A stretch of 46,447 nucleotides of DNA, taken from an uncultured Mycoplasma sp. (GTDB lineage: Bacteria; Bacillota_I; Bacilli_A; RF39; UBA660). This document shows, in pieces, positions 24,630-32,420 of this stretch; position 1 is the first letter of the stretch; every line of letters starts with the position of its first letter. Location: NCBI GenBank assembly GCA_902493595.1, contig CABUPU010000009.1:1-46447 (forward strand), written 5' to 3'. The notes beneath the pieces are model-generated. The model ran no database searches. It worked only from the letters and a program-made list of their open reading frames with translations, and was not told where the DNA came from. A program made the position numbers and the translations under genes.

Positions 24630-25754
24630 ATGAAAAAAATATTATGTGTATTTACAGGAGGAACAATAGGAAGTGTTAAGGTAAAAGATGAAAGTACTCA
24701 AAGGTATATTATTATGCAACCAAGTGAAGCTATTGAAAAAGGATATGAAAATGCTAAAAGTCTTCTTTTGGAAACATTTAAAGAAAAAAATCCTAGTTAT
24801 GACATAGATAGAATTACTTCTGATCCAGTAATGGAAGAATTAAGTGAAAATATGGTTTTAAGTAAAATTGATACCTTAATAAATTATTTCAAAAATGTTG
24901 ATTTTAAAAAATACGATGGTATTATAATTACTCATGGAACAGATACATTAGCTTACACAAGTAGTATCATGTCTTATGTTTTAGCGGGTGTTAGTATTCC
25001 GGTTGTATTTGTATCAAGCAATTATGAAGTTACAGATCCTAGAGCCAATGGTATTAAAAATTTAAAAACAGCAATTGATTTTATAGATAAGGTAGGATAT
25101 CCTGGTGTCTTTGCAACTTATTCTTTTAATGGAGTTAATAAAATTATTTATGGTTCAAGGATTGGACAATGCTTATCTATTGTGGATGATTTCCCATATA
25201 TTTCAAGTCAAACTCCGGTTATGAACCCTTTAGGAACAATGTCTGATTATGGTGATTATAAAGTATGTGATCATGAACTTGATTTTGCGTTAAAATATCA
25301 ACAATTAGGAATGGAATACTTAAAAAAAATAGGGAAATTACCTACTAATGTTTTAAAAATTGATCCATATACAGGATTAAATTATGACATTTATAATTTA
25401 AATAATATTTCAACAATATTACATACTTGCTACCATTCTGGTACAGCTTGTTGTGCTCAAATTAGAGCAAATAATATAACAGATTTTATTAAAAAAACTC
25501 AAAAATATGATATAGAATTTTATTACGGTCCTATTTATGGAAAAGATTCAAGAGATATTTACTCAACAACTAAAGATATTTGTGATTCAAAAGCAGAGAT
25601 ATTAATGAATATGACACCAGAAGCTGCATATGCTAAATTAATTGTGGCTAGTGCATTATATTCGAAAAAAGTAGAAAGAGATAAATTCCTTTATAGTACT
25701 ATTAATAATGAATATATTAATGGTGATAATAGAACTTTATTACGAAAAAAATGA
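24630..25754 (+). CDS. L-asparaginase-like protein (type I fold)
   Basis: 374 residues with both catalytic Thr motifs of the asparaginase family, FTGGTIGS near the N-terminus and ITHGTDTLAYTSS around residue 95, plus the DPRANGIKNL loop. It lacks the extra N-terminal domain of archaeal GatD. The expected reaction is Asn to Asp plus ammonia in the cytoplasm (no signal peptide). Start ATG at 24630 with AAGGAG eight bases upstream; the in-frame GTG at 24621 overlaps the Shine-Dalgarno. It follows the AsnRS-like gene by 19 bases and is probably co-transcribed with it, directly ahead of the Asn-type T-box operon. Confidence 0.8.
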   Translation: MKKILCVFTGGTIGSVKVKDESTQRYIIMQPSEAIEKGYENAKSLLLETFKEKNPSYDIDRITSDPVMEELSENMVLSKIDTLINYFKNVDFKKYDGIIITHGTDTLAYTSSIMSYVLAGVSIPVVFVSSNYEVTDPRANGIKNLKTAIDFIDKVGYPGVFATYSFNGVNKIIYGSRIGQCLSIVDDFPYISSQTPVMNPLGTMSDYGDYKVCDHELDFALKYQQLGMEYLKKIGKLPTNVLKIDPYTGLNYDIYNLNNISTILHTCYHSGTACCAQIRANNITDFIKKTQKYDIEFYYGPIYGKDSRDIYSTTKDICDSKAEILMNMTPEAAYAKLIVASALYSKKVERDKFLYSTINNEYINGDNRTLLRKK

Positions 25755-25782
25755 TTGATTTATATTAATAATGTGCTATAAT
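25755..25782 (+). promoter_or_regulatory. Promoter of the aspS1-gatCAB1 operon
   Basis: TTGATT (25755-25760), 16-bp spacer, TATAAT (25777-25782). Transcription would begin near 25789, just before T-box stem I. Confidence 0.65.
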
Positions 25783-25788
25783 TATTAT

Positions 25789-26016
25789 GTAATTTTTAAA
25801 TTGTTGATGTGGAAAAGTACTATACCAATTTTTCAAAGAGAGTTAGTGGATGGTGAAAACTAATAAAAATGGTATAAGAAAGAACACCACGGAGAGTTTA
25901 TCAGAAAATATAGTAGGGTAAACCGGTAATTCCGTTATAATTAAGAGATATCAAGTTATGATAAGAAGGGTGGTACCGCGTACTTTGTATGCCCCTTTGA
26001 TTCATAACTTTTTTTG
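25789..26016 (+). promoter_or_regulatory. T-box leader, Asn type (AAC specifier)
   Basis: A full-size T-box. The stem I base pairs GTGG (25809-25812) with CCAC (25887-25890). The inner helix is TATACC (25821-25826) with GGTATA (25871-25876). A distal arm has the AGAGAG and GGTGAAAAC elements. The 3' side of the specifier loop reads AGAAC followed by A, giving AAC (Asn, 25883-25885) overlapped by GAA (Glu). The T-box AGGGTGGTACCGCG is at 25967-25980. The terminator pairs AAGTTATGA (25953-25961) with TCATAACTT, with T run 26009-26016. Uncharged tRNA-Asn should allow read-through into aspS1-gatCAB1. Confidence 0.85.
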
Positions 26017-26035
26017 TGAAAGGGAGGAAAGAAAA

Positions 26036-27778
26036 ATGAATGAATATCGTACGCATTATGCAGGAAAAATTACAGAAAGTGAAGTTGGCTTAACAGTTAA
26101 AACATGTGGTTGGGTAGAAAATATTCGTGACCATGGTGGAATTGAATTTGTTGACTTAAGAGATCAGTTTGGAGTAATTCAATTAGTTAGTAATGATGAA
26201 AGTATTTTCAAAAATTTAACTAAGGAATCCGCTATAACAGTATCAGGAGTTGTAAGAAAAAGAAATGAAGAGGATTTTAATAGTAGAATTAAAAGTGGTA
26301 CAATTGAAATATTAATTGACTCTTTAAAAATTCTAGGAAAAGCAAAAAATATTTTACCATTTGAAGTTATAACATCAAAAGAGGCAAACGAAGAGGTTAG
26401 ATTAAAATATCGTTACCTTGATTTGAGAAACCCTAAAGTTAAAAATAATATTTTGATGAGAAATAAAATTATTTCATTTATTAGAAAGGAAATGGAAAGT
26501 TTAGATTTTACTGAGATACAAACACCTATACTTACTGCCTCAAGTCCTGAAGGAGCAAGAGATTTTATAATCCCAGCTCGTAAGTATCCTGGAAAATTCT
26601 ATGCACTTCCACAGGCACCTCAACAATTCAAACAACTTTTGATGGTTTCAGGATTTGATAGATATTTTCAAATAGCACCTTGTTTTAGAGATGAAGATGC
26701 AAGAAAAGATAGAATCTATGGTGAATTTTATCAACTTGATTTAGAAATGAGTTTTGCTACTGAAGAAGATGTATATAAGATTGGTGAGAAAGTATTTTAT
26801 GATGTATTTACTAAATTTTCAGATAAGGTAGTTACAAAACCACCTTTCAGAAGAATTCCATTTAAAGAATCTATGCTAAAATATGGAACTGATAAACCCG
26901 ATCTTCGTAACCCACTTGAGATAGTAGATTTATCTGATGTATTTGAACTTACTACTTTTAAACCATTTTATAAGACTACTGTTCGTGGTATAAAAGTTCA
27001 AAATATTGGTGATAAATCAAATTCATGGTTTAATGATATAGTTGACTACGCTAGTTCAATTGGTATGCCAGGAATCGGTTATATAACATATGATAAAGAT
27101 TTAACTTTTAAAGGACCAATTGATAAATTCTTAACTGATAAAGAAAGAAAGGAATTAATAGATAGATGTAAGCTTGAAAGTAATGATGTATTATTTTTCA
27201 TAGCAAGTCATAAATATGCAAATAGACAAGCTGGTTTAATCAGAACATTCTTAGGGGAAAAACTAGAATTAATTGATAAAAATAAATTTGAATTTTGTAT
27301 TATAAATGATTTCCCAATGTATGAATACAACGAGGATGAAAAGAAAATTGACTTTACACATAATCCATTTAGTATGCCAAAAGGCGGCATTGAAGCTCTT
27401 GAAAGTGACCCTTTAAATGTTGTTGCAAATCAATATGATTTTGTTTGTAATGGTATAGAACTTGCAAGTGGAGCTGTAAGAAATCATGATATTGAAATAA
27501 TGGAAAAAGCATTTGAAATTGCTGGTTATACAAAAGAAGACTTAAAAGATAGATTCAGAGGTTTATATACAGCGTTTCAATATGGTGCACCTCCTCATGC
27601 TGGAATGGCTCCAGGAATTGATAGAATTATAATGCTTTTACTTGATGAAGAAAATATTAGAGAAACAATTGCTTTCCCAATGAATGCAAATGGTGCCGAC
27701 TTATTAATGGGTGCACCAACTACTGTTTCTCAAAAACAATTAAATGAAGTTCATATAAAAATTAAAGAAAAGGAGTGA
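26036..27778 (+). CDS. aspS: Aspartyl-tRNA synthetase 1, probably nondiscriminating
   Basis: 580 residues, full bacterial AspRS: OB-fold, class II core with motif 2 APCFRDEDARKDR, GAD insertion, and motif 3 GMAPGIDRIIML. In the OB-fold the sequence NIRDHGG has His at residue 33, where nondiscriminating AspRS (e.g. Pseudomonas) have His and discriminating E. coli AspRS has Leu; this suggests it charges Asp onto tRNA-Asn as well as tRNA-Asp. The Asn T-box upstream and gatCAB downstream support that. Start ATG at 26036 after AGGGAGGAAAG; an in-frame extension through the T-box is not real. Motif 2 is one residue longer than in AspRS 2 (RIYGEFYQ against RTLEFYQ). Confidence 0.9.
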   Translation: MNEYRTHYAGKITESEVGLTVKTCGWVENIRDHGGIEFVDLRDQFGVIQLVSNDESIFKNLTKESAITVSGVVRKRNEEDFNSRIKSGTIEILIDSLKILGKAKNILPFEVITSKEANEEVRLKYRYLDLRNPKVKNNILMRNKIISFIRKEMESLDFTEIQTPILTASSPEGARDFIIPARKYPGKFYALPQAPQQFKQLLMVSGFDRYFQIAPCFRDEDARKDRIYGEFYQLDLEMSFATEEDVYKIGEKVFYDVFTKFSDKVVTKPPFRRIPFKESMLKYGTDKPDLRNPLEIVDLSDVFELTTFKPFYKTTVRGIKVQNIGDKSNSWFNDIVDYASSIGMPGIGYITYDKDLTFKGPIDKFLTDKERKELIDRCKLESNDVLFFIASHKYANRQAGLIRTFLGEKLELIDKNKFEFCIINDFPMYEYNEDEKKIDFTHNPFSMPKGGIEALESDPLNVVANQYDFVCNGIELASGAVRNHDIEIMEKAFEIAGYTKEDLKDRFRGLYTAFQYGAPPHAGMAPGIDRIIMLLLDEENIRETIAFPMNANGADLLMGAPTTVSQKQLNEVHIKIKEKE

Positions 27779-27782
27779 TATT

Positions 27783-28085
27783 ATGGGTAAATTTACTAAA
27801 GAAATGGTAAATGATTACGCTGATAAATTATTAATTGGTTTAACTGAAGAAGAAAATGCAATGGTTTTAGAGGAATTTGATGTTATTGACAAAAATATTG
27901 ATTTAATTAATAAAATTCCTAATATTCAAGCTGTTGAACCAATGACACATACTTTAGATGATTTTGAATTTGAATTAAGAGAGGATGAAGCCTTATCTTC
28001 AACATCAATTGATGATATATTAAAAAATTGTGATGTTTGTGAAGGAAGAGAAGTTGTTGTTCCTAAGATTGTAGGTGATAAGTAA
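27783..28085 (+). CDS. gatC: Asp/Glu-tRNA amidotransferase subunit GatC (copy 1)
   Basis: 100 residues. The N-terminal helix DYADKLLIGLTEEE and the VEPMTHTLDDF segment are typical of GatC, the small belt that links GatA to GatB. It follows aspS1 by four bases with AAAGGAGTG as ribosome binding site. The EPMTH motif is closer to the family norm than in copy 2 (EPLHF). Confidence 0.9.
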   Translation: MGKFTKEMVNDYADKLLIGLTEEENAMVLEEFDVIDKNIDLINKIPNIQAVEPMTHTLDDFEFELREDEALSSTSIDDILKNCDVCEGREVVVPKIVGDK

Positions 28086-28086
28086 G

Positions 28087-29544
28087 ATGAAATACATTAA
28101 TCATAGTATTGAAGAGTTGCATGAAATGCTTTTAAAAAATGAAGTTACCAGTAAAGAGTTAATTTTAGAATCTTTAGAGCTTTCTCATGAACTCCAAGAA
28201 AAATGTAATGCATTCGTTACTATTATTGATGATGCTAAAGAAAAATCAGTAAATGAAAATCTTCTTTCAGGAATACCTTTTGGAATTAAAGATAATTATT
28301 CTACAAAGGGTATTCTTTCTACTGGTTCATCAAATACATTAAAAGATTATGTACCATTTTTTAGTGCTACGGCCGTTGAAAATCTAGAAAAATGTGGAGC
28401 AATTGGAGTAAATAAAACTGTATTAGATGAGTTTGGTATGGGTGGAACTGGAACAACTGGTCACACTGGAATTGTTTTAAATCCATGGAATAAAGAAAGA
28501 ATGTGTGGCGGTTCTTCAGCTGGTTCTGCTTGTGCAGTTGCTTATGGTACTTATCCTTTTGCTTTGGGCAGTGATACTGGTGACTCTATTAGAAAGCCAG
28601 CGGCTTACTGTGGAATTGTAGGTTATAAACCAACTTATGGAATGATTTCTAGATATGGTTTATTTCCATTTGCATCATCTTTAGATCACTGTGGTGTATT
28701 ATCAAGAAATGTTAAAGATGCTGCGATTGCAGTTGACTGTATGAAGGGAATTGATAAAAATGATATGACCACTTGGGATTCAAATAATATTCATTTAAAA
28801 GATGCATGCGATAAAGATGTTAAAAATAAAAAGGTTTGCTATATCAAACAGCTTTGTGATATAAATAATTTTGTTAATCCAAGCGATGAATTAAAGAAAC
28901 ATTTAAATATTTTTCACCAAACTTTAGATAAAATAAAAGATTCTGGCCTAGAGGTTTACGAAGAAAGTGTTGACCAAACTTTACTAAATGCTGTTGCATC
29001 CGTTTATATTGTTCTTTCATGTGCTGAAGCCACAAGCAACATGTCAAATTTAACTGGAATTATTTTTGGACCAAGAGCAAGTGGATCAACATATATTGAA
29101 ATGATGAAAAATTATCGTACACAAGGGTTCTCATCTCTTATTAAAAGAAGATTTGTAATTGGTTCGTATGTTTTACAAGCTGAAAACAAAGATAGATATT
29201 TTAATAATGCCCAAAGAGTAAGAAGATTAATTGTAGATAAATGGAAAGAATTATTTAAAAAGTATGATGCAATTATATTGCCAGTAGGAACTGGTATTGC
29301 TCCAAAGTTTACGGAACATAAAGATATATTGGATCCAAATTTGCAAGCGCTTGAGGAACATTTACAAATTGCTAACTTTGGTGGATTCCCATCAATAACT
29401 ATTCCTGATGGTTTTATAGATGATATGCCTGTAGGTATAAACATAACTGGAAATTGCTATGAAGATGAAAAAGTGATTTCTATTGCAAATGCTGTTGAAA
29501 AAACAATGAACTTTAAAAATCAAATTGCAAAGGAGGAAAAATAA
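28087..29544 (+). CDS. gatA: Asp/Glu-tRNA amidotransferase subunit GatA (copy 1)
   Basis: 485 residues of the amidase-signature family. The Ser-cisSer-Lys triad is visible: Lys in IPFGIKDN, Ser in GGSSAGSA, nucleophile Ser in SDTGDSIRKPA. It hydrolyses Gln (or Asn) to supply ammonia to GatB. KRRFVIGSYVL carries the Arg that binds the amide donor. Both GatA copies here have TGDSIRKP where most have TGGSIRQP, and both lack the usual AMGSSTENS (GMGGTGTTGHTG here). ATG at 28087 lies one base after the gatC stop. Confidence 0.92.
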   Translation: MKYINHSIEELHEMLLKNEVTSKELILESLELSHELQEKCNAFVTIIDDAKEKSVNENLLSGIPFGIKDNYSTKGILSTGSSNTLKDYVPFFSATAVENLEKCGAIGVNKTVLDEFGMGGTGTTGHTGIVLNPWNKERMCGGSSAGSACAVAYGTYPFALGSDTGDSIRKPAAYCGIVGYKPTYGMISRYGLFPFASSLDHCGVLSRNVKDAAIAVDCMKGIDKNDMTTWDSNNIHLKDACDKDVKNKKVCYIKQLCDINNFVNPSDELKKHLNIFHQTLDKIKDSGLEVYEESVDQTLLNAVASVYIVLSCAEATSNMSNLTGIIFGPRASGSTYIEMMKNYRTQGFSSLIKRRFVIGSYVLQAENKDRYFNNAQRVRRLIVDKWKELFKKYDAIILPVGTGIAPKFTEHKDILDPNLQALEEHLQIANFGGFPSITIPDGFIDDMPVGINITGNCYEDEKVISIANAVEKTMNFKNQIAKEEK

Positions 29545-30995
29545 TGAATTATATTACTAAAATCGGTTTAGAAATGCACTGTGAAATATCTAATACTAAT
29601 TCAAAAGTTTTTTCTTATTCAGCAAATGATTATAGTGATATTCCAAATGTTAATATATGTCCGATTGATTTAGGATTTCCAGGTATTTTACCTCTTGTAA
29701 ATAAAAAATGTATTGAACTTGCTTTAAAAGCGAGCTTAATACTTAATTGTAAACAACCGGATTATATATATTTTGAAAGAAAAAATTATTACTATCCTGA
29801 TTTACCAAAAGGTTATCAATTAACGCAAGAAACAAAACCAATCCCTGTAGGTATTTATGGTAGGGTTAATTATGAATGCAATGGTGAAATAAAAACTGTT
29901 AGAGTTAATAATATCCATTTAGAGGAAGATGCTGCTGCACTTGATCATTATGAAAATACCTCAAATATTGATTATAATAGAGCGGGAATTCCACTTCTTG
30001 AACTTGTAACAGAACCAGATTTCCATAGTGCTGAAGAAGCCGTTGCTTTTTTGGAACATATGCGTAGTGTGTACCAATATGCAGATATTTCTGAAGCAGA
30101 TTCAAAAAAAGGCCAAATAAGATGCGATGTCAATGTATCAATTATGGAAGCTGATAAAGATGAAAATGATCCTGCAAACTGGGGAACTAAAATTGAAATA
30201 AAAAATGTCAATTCCTTTGGTGGCGTTAGAGATGCTATAAATTATGAAATAAAAAGGCAAATTGCTTTAAAAAATAGTGGCGAGTATGAAAATATGCCAC
30301 AGCAAACAAGAAGATGGGATGAAGACAGTGGTACTACCATTTATATGAGAAGTAAAGTAAATGCTATAGATTATAAATATTTTGTAGAACCAAATATTCC
30401 AAAATATAAAATTACAAAGGATTATTTAGAGAGTATAAGAAAGACTATTCCAATGCTAGCTCTTGAAAGAAAAGAAAAGTATATTAAAGATTATGGCCTT
30501 TCAGAATATGATGCAAATATTTTAATTAAAGATAAAGAGGTATCTGACTATTTTAATAAATGTGTTGAGCTTGGCATTGATGCAAAGATAGCTTCAAATT
30601 GGGTAACAGTGCAAGTTTTAGGCTATTTAAATAAATATAATAAAAATATTAATGATATATTTTTAATACCAGAAAGATTAGTATTCATATTAAAAAACTT
30701 ACTTGAAAATAAAATATCAGTTAAACAAGCTAAAGATGTTTTCTATAAAGTTATTGATGAAAATATTGAACCTCAAAAACTAATTTCTACAGAAAATAGT
30801 CAAATTTCTGATATTCAAAAGCTTACTGAAATTATTGAAAATATTTTAACTAACAATGAAAAACAAGTTAATGAATATAAAGTTGGAAAAAACAATTTAT
30901 TTGATTTCTTTGTTGGTCAGGTTATGAAAGAAACTAGAGGAAAAGCAAATCCTAATGTAACAAAAGATATTTTGCTAGAAAAACTTCAAAAATAA
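29544..30995 (+). CDS. gatB: Asp/Glu-tRNA amidotransferase subunit GatB (copy 1)
   Basis: 483 residues. GatB catalytic domain with GLEMHCEI, YYYPDLPKGYQ, IHLEEDAAALDH and SKKGQIRCDVNVSI, then the helical and YqeY-like tail ending FFVGQVMKETRGKANP, which contacts the tRNA. It activates the misacylated Asp/Glu side chain with ATP and transfers ammonia. The start overlaps the gatA stop by one base (TAATG). Last gene of operon 1; no clear rho-independent terminator follows, but the hisS promoter begins within 30 bases. Confidence 0.93.
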   Translation: MNYITKIGLEMHCEISNTNSKVFSYSANDYSDIPNVNICPIDLGFPGILPLVNKKCIELALKASLILNCKQPDYIYFERKNYYYPDLPKGYQLTQETKPIPVGIYGRVNYECNGEIKTVRVNNIHLEEDAAALDHYENTSNIDYNRAGIPLLELVTEPDFHSAEEAVAFLEHMRSVYQYADISEADSKKGQIRCDVNVSIMEADKDENDPANWGTKIEIKNVNSFGGVRDAINYEIKRQIALKNSGEYENMPQQTRRWDEDSGTTIYMRSKVNAIDYKYFVEPNIPKYKITKDYLESIRKTIPMLALERKEKYIKDYGLSEYDANILIKDKEVSDYFNKCVELGIDAKIASNWVTVQVLGYLNKYNKNINDIFLIPERLVFILKNLLENKISVKQAKDVFYKVIDENIEPQKLISTENSQISDIQKLTEIIENILTNNEKQVNEYKVGKNNLFDFFVGQVMKETRGKANPNVTKDILLEKLQK

Positions 30996-31032
30996 GGTAG
31001 CAATTTTAAAATATTTATGTTATATTAAGAAA

Positions 31033-31167
31033 GTAATATTTTTTCTATGGAAAGCCCGACAAACTTTTGTTAACATAGAAACGCATAAGTGCGATAAAAA
31101 GTTAAGACCTAGAAGTAAGGTGGTACCGTGGAATTTATTTCTGCCCTTACAGTATCTAGGTTTTTTT
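31033..31167 (+). promoter_or_regulatory. Unusually short T-box leader upstream of hisS
   Basis: An extended -10 (TG, then TATATT at 31021-31026) places the start near 31033. Only a 40-nt hairpin stands where stem I should be: TTTCTATG (31042-31049) with CATAGAAA (31074-31081), enclosing an ACAA/TTGT stem. A small CGCA/TGCG hairpin follows (31082-31093). The T-box AAGGTGGTACCGTGG is clear, and the terminator pairs ACCTAGA with TCTAGGT and GTAAGG with CCTTAC before seven T. Candidate specifiers are AAC (31072-31074, on the usual 3' side) or GAC (31058-31060); I cannot decide. Confidence 0.7.
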
Positions 31168-31186
31168 GTAATAAGGAGGAATTAAA

Positions 31187-32419
31187 ATGATTACAAAACC
31201 TAAAGGATGCTATGATGTAACTGGAGAAGTTGCAAGAAAGTATCAAAGAATATGTGATGTAGTTTCAGCATATGCTAAAATTTATAATTATAAGTATATA
31301 AGAACGCCACTTTTTGAAAGTACAGAACTTTTTAAAAGAGGAGTAGGAGATACCACAGATATAGTTCAAAAAGAAACTTATGATTTTACTGATCGTGGAG
31401 GAAGAAACTTTACTTTAAGACCTGAGGGTACTGCTGGAGTAGTAAGAAACTTTATTGAGGACAAGTTATATGGTAATCAATCATCAGTAGTAAAAGAATT
31501 TTATATTGGAACAATGTATCGTTATGAAAGACCAGGACTAGGTAGAAACCGTGAATTTACTCAATTTGGTGTAGAATGTTTAGGCTCTGATGATGAAATG
31601 ATGGATGCTGAAGTAATATCATTTTCTTACAATATTTTAAAAGAACTTGGACTTGATGTAACTGTTAAAATCAATAATTTAGGTTCAGTGGAAGATAGAG
31701 AAAATTATAAAAAGGCTTTAGTAGAATATTTAACTCCACATATTAATGATTTATGTGAAGATTGTCAAAAGAGAATTAAGACTAACCCACTTCGAATACT
31801 AGATTGTAAAGTAGATGATCAAAGCGAAATACTTAAAAATGCCCCAAGTATACTTGATTATCATTCTAAAGAGAGTAATGATAGATTTAATAAAATACTT
31901 ACATATTTAGATTATCTAGACATTGATTATGAGGTAGATAATACTTTAGTAAGAGGTCTTGATTATTATGATTATATGGTTTATGAACTTAAACTTAATG
32001 ATTCTTTAGCACTTGGTGGTGGTGGAAGATATAATCACCTTGTTAAAAATTTAGGAGGTCCTGAAGTTCCTGCCGTAGGTTTTGCTTGTGGTATAGAAAG
32101 AATTATTAATGAAATGAATGATGAAAGTTTTAATAACATTGATGTATATGTAATGTGTGTAAATGATGAAGAAAAGATTAAAGCAAATATTATTACTCAA
32201 GATTTAAGACTTAATAATATTATATGTGAAACTAATGTTATGGGTAAAAGTTTAAAAGCTCAGTTTAAAGAAGCCGATAATATGAATGCAAAAAATTTAA
32301 TAATACTTAATAGTGAAGATTTATCTAAAGGACTTGTTACAGTAAAAGATAATGTTACAAAAGAAGAAGTAAAAGTTCCAGAAGATGAAATAATAGATTA
32401 TATTTTAGGAGTGATTTAG
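31187..32419 (+). CDS. hisS: Histidyl-tRNA synthetase
   Basis: 410 residues, class II: motif 1 near FELFKRGVGDTTDIV, motif 2 MYRYERPGLGRNREFTQFG, the HisA-type loop VRGLDYYDYMVYE, and motif 3 VGFACGIERII, followed by the C-terminal anticodon domain. It charges tRNA-His. RBS AAGGAGG. It leads a hisS-aspS pair, a common arrangement in Bacilli, here extended with gatCAB. Confidence 0.95.
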   Translation: MITKPKGCYDVTGEVARKYQRICDVVSAYAKIYNYKYIRTPLFESTELFKRGVGDTTDIVQKETYDFTDRGGRNFTLRPEGTAGVVRNFIEDKLYGNQSSVVKEFYIGTMYRYERPGLGRNREFTQFGVECLGSDDEMMDAEVISFSYNILKELGLDVTVKINNLGSVEDRENYKKALVEYLTPHINDLCEDCQKRIKTNPLRILDCKVDDQSEILKNAPSILDYHSKESNDRFNKILTYLDYLDIDYEVDNTLVRGLDYYDYMVYELKLNDSLALGGGGRYNHLVKNLGGPEVPAVGFACGIERIINEMNDESFNNIDVYVMCVNDEEKIKANIITQDLRLNNIICETNVMGKSLKAQFKEADNMNAKNLIILNSEDLSKGLVTVKDNVTKEEVKVPEDEIIDYILGVI

Positions 32420-32420
32420 T

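Noticed and set aside
24630..25754. Asparaginase-like gene as archaeal-type GatD
   Set aside because: No GatD N-terminal domain and no GatE partner; complete GatCAB sets are adjacent.
25958..26035. In-frame N-terminal extension of aspS1 through the T-box
   Set aside because: The stretch is the T-box and terminator of the leader; the product from ATG 26036 has the same length as AspRS 2 and a good ribosome binding site.
29905..30211. Minus-strand open frames within gatB1
   Set aside because: Antisense shadows of a conserved coding region, with no ribosome binding site or family features.
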